Assembly: GCF_019424165.1 (NCBI RefSeq)
Contig: NZ_JAHZAA010000011.1
Coordinates: 72,671-77,714 of the forward strand
Direction: 5' to 3'
DNA length: 5,044 bases
From: Desulfovibrio sp.
GTDB lineage: Bacteria; Desulfobacterota; Desulfovibrionia; Desulfovibrionales; Desulfovibrionaceae
In this document: piece by piece, positions 3,543 to 5,044 of the stretch
How positions within the stretch are numbered: the first letter of the stretch is position 1
Layout: each line of letters begins with the position of its first letter
Translations under genes and position numbers: made by a program
The notes under the pieces: model-generated
The model's input: the letters and a program-made list of their open reading frames with translations, nothing else
What the model was told of the DNA's origin: nothing
Databases searched by the model: none

Positions 3543-5044
3543 GCTGCACCGCCTTTGAGTAAGGCGGTTTGGAGCATGTCAAACATGACGGGGGCCAGGT
3601 CGGACAGATCGTTAATGACCCGGCTGGTCTGTGGCAGCAGGTGGGCGATGTGTTCGTCACGGATGCCAAGGCCATACACCTCATAACCAAGTTTTTGCGC
3701 TACGGTCACAGCATGGATTGCTGCGTGTGTATTGTCGGGTATTCCGTCAGTAATGATGAGAATGATTTTCCGTTGCTCCTTGAGGAACAGCATGGTCTGC
3801 ATGACCCACCACAGGGCCGCAGCCAGAGGGGTTCCGCCGGAGGCATTGATGTCAAAGTTGTCCGGTACCTTTTGACCATGCCGCATGATGGGGAATACAG
3901 AACTTGTGGAAGCCATCGCGGGAAAGGCCGTGACCGCAGGATTTACGCCACAGATGTGTTCCAATGCTTTTGCTACAGCAAAGCACGCCTGCCTTGCCAA
4001 AACGATGGGAACGCCGCTCATACTGCCGCTGACATCCAGCAGGATATGCACAGCGGTGTTGAGGCCCGCTTGTTCCGCCTCCCTGCGGAAAATGCGCGGA
4101 TTGCCCGTCTGCAGCCGATGGAGCGAACCGGGGTGCAAGACCCCACGCCGACCGATGCTGCATTGTTTTTGTGTCCGTACCTGTAAAAATCCCTGGAGGC
4201 GGGTTCGCAAGGCAATACTGGCCTGAAGGGCTTGCAGCTTCTGCGGCTCAGGCAATACGCCCGAAGGTCGAAACCCTTCTACCGCCACCGTAACACTCTC
4301 AAAGGCCGATTCGGCCTGACAAAGAGTAAGTGCCGTTGAAAGAAGCTCGCCCAGGTTTTGCGGCAGGTCTTGCGCTTCGGTATGCAACAAGGCTGTAAGC
4401 TGGGCTTTGGCCTTGCTGAGGGGTGCTGGTTGCTGCGTTTGAGATGCACAATCAGGCGAAATCTCCTGCTCTGATTGAGAGGTAGAATCGCAGAGGTCAG
4501 CTCCGTTTCTTCTGGTTTCCTTTTGTTGCTGTTGCGGCTCCCACTGCCGGATGCTCTGGGCCAATTGACTAGCATAGGCGATGGTGGAAGCAGTATCAGG
4601 GCAATGTATGCGAACTTTGATTAAGATGGCATCCAGCGTTTCCTTCAGGCCGGGGAACTGCTGGCGTAGCACCTCTGCTGCTGCCAGGCGTGACATGTTC
4701 ACTTCTTCCACATCCCAGGCCCGTACGGTCAACAGCACATAGTCTAAAACAGCAAGGGCCGGAGGATCACCCCCGGCCCTTGGCTGTGCCTGTTCCACAA
4801 AGAATCGTCGTATCAACCAGTTTAAATTGTGCCGACAACCGGGGAATATGGAAGACAGCTTCTTTTCTACACGCCAATCCTCCAGGCAGTTAAAGAGGTT
4901 GAAGGTTACAGGATCAAGCTTGACGGTCCTCAGCGCAGTAAAATCCGTGTGCCTTATGTGGGCCGCCTCGTGATCCACGAATCCGCGAGCCATTGCCAGC
5001 AATTCCGGCTCGCAATCCATAGGCAATGCAGGCAAATAGATAAC
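3539..5044 (-). CDS. CobT-like VWA-domain protein with N-terminal HExxH motif (N-terminus off the right edge)
   Basis: 501 residues are visible; the frame is open to the right edge (VIYLPALPMD...), so the true start lies outside and the in-frame TTG and ATG near the edge are probably internal. Residues 25-29 are HEAAH, followed by IRHTDF, and 55-58 are EDWR, the pattern of a gluzincin-like zinc site (HExxH plus a Glu about 26 residues later). A Gln/Ser-rich linker spans about 168-208. A predicted helical region leads to the C-terminal VWA domain, with MIDAS residues DVSGS (337-341), Thr405 in SGGTPLA and Asp433 in ITDGIPD. This layout is that of phage and plasmid proteins labelled CobT. The label comes from the cobaltochelatase subunit; nothing here indicates cobalamin synthesis. 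The family usually works with a CobS/MoxR-type AAA+ ATPase, which would be expected upstream, beyond 5044. Its stop is followed by several tiny ORFs in the same direction. Function unknown; an ATPase-coupled remodelling or protease-like role is inference. Confidence 0.9.
   Translation of the reverse strand, partial: VIYLPALPMDCEPELLAMARGFVDHEAAHIRHTDFTALRTVKLDPVTFNLFNCLEDWRVEKKLSSIFPGCRHNLNWLIRRFFVEQAQPRAGGDPPALAVLDYVLLTVRAWDVEEVNMSRLAAAEVLRQQFPGLKETLDAILIKVRIHCPDTASTIAYASQLAQSIRQWEPQQQQKETRRNGADLCDSTSQSEQEISPDCASQTQQPAPLSKAKAQLTALLHTEAQDLPQNLGELLSTALTLCQAESAFESVTVAVEGFRPSGVLPEPQKLQALQASIALRTRLQGFLQVRTQKQCSIGRRGVLHPGSLHRLQTGNPRIFRREAEQAGLNTAVHILLDVSGSMSGVPIVLARQACFAVAKALEHICGVNPAVTAFPAMASTSSVFPIMRHGQKVPDNFDINASGGTPLAAALWWVMQTMLFLKEQRKIILIITDGIPDNTHAAIHAVTVAQKLGYEVYGLGIRDEHIAHLLPQTSRVINDLSDLAPVMFDMLQTALLKGGAA

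Noticed and set aside
3569..4186. Plus-strand open frame of 205 codons inside the VWA gene
   Set aside because: It is antisense to the VWA domain including the MIDAS motif, Cys/His-rich and without a ribosome site.
1..5044. CRISPR array, insertion sequence ends or an integrase gene
   Set aside because: No regularly spaced repeats, no transposase-like reading frame and no tyrosine or serine recombinase motif were seen on either strand.

Overview
The window looks like a bacterial chromosome segment in which ordinary core genes meet accessory DNA. The left part (a ClC transporter gene and a tRNA-Phe gene with encoded CCA) is GC-rich. It is followed abruptly by a very AT-rich gene (roughly 30% G+C by eye), then by moderately GC-rich genes typical of mobile elements. 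The style suggests a GC-rich proteobacterium or desulfobacterium, Desulfovibrio-like, but that is an impression and not a demonstrated assignment.

Layout. 1-1252 (minus): 417 N-terminal residues of a ClC-type H+/Cl- antiporter, with the C-terminus off the left edge. 1253-1637: gene-free, holding the clc leader with a perfect 9-bp inverted repeat and a probable tRNA promoter. 1638-1713 (plus): tRNA-Phe(GAA), followed by an intrinsic terminator at 1722-1755. 1756-1909: short gap with a C-rich direct repeat and the Shine-Dalgarno of the next gene. 1910-3109 (plus): AT-rich, unrecognised 399-residue protein with a probable C-terminal winged helix. Its last codons form an 18-bp near-perfect hairpin (3058-3100). 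Five bases separate its stop from that of a convergent minus-strand cluster. Read in its own direction, that cluster is a CobT-like von Willebrand A (VWA) protein with a zincin-like HExxH motif (5044-3539, N-terminus off the right edge), a doubtful small ORF overlapping its stop (3542-3450), a 23-residue hydrophobic micro-ORF with a strong ribosome site (3433-3362), a 12-bp perfect hairpin (3339-3312), and a 55-residue single-pass membrane protein (3282-3115).

Interpretation. The VWA protein belongs to the CobT-like group that travels with CobS/MoxR-type AAA+ ATPases in phages and conjugative elements, so an ATPase partner is expected just beyond the right edge. The tiny membrane proteins and structured spacers downstream of it, and the foreign AT-rich gene beside a tRNA, make the region from about 1756 to 5044 a candidate genomic island end at tRNA-Phe. 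No integrase or duplicated tRNA end is visible, so the island boundary is inference. The best candidate for something undescribed is the VWA/HExxH gene followed by tiny membrane ORFs, with the AT-rich winged-helix protein facing it.
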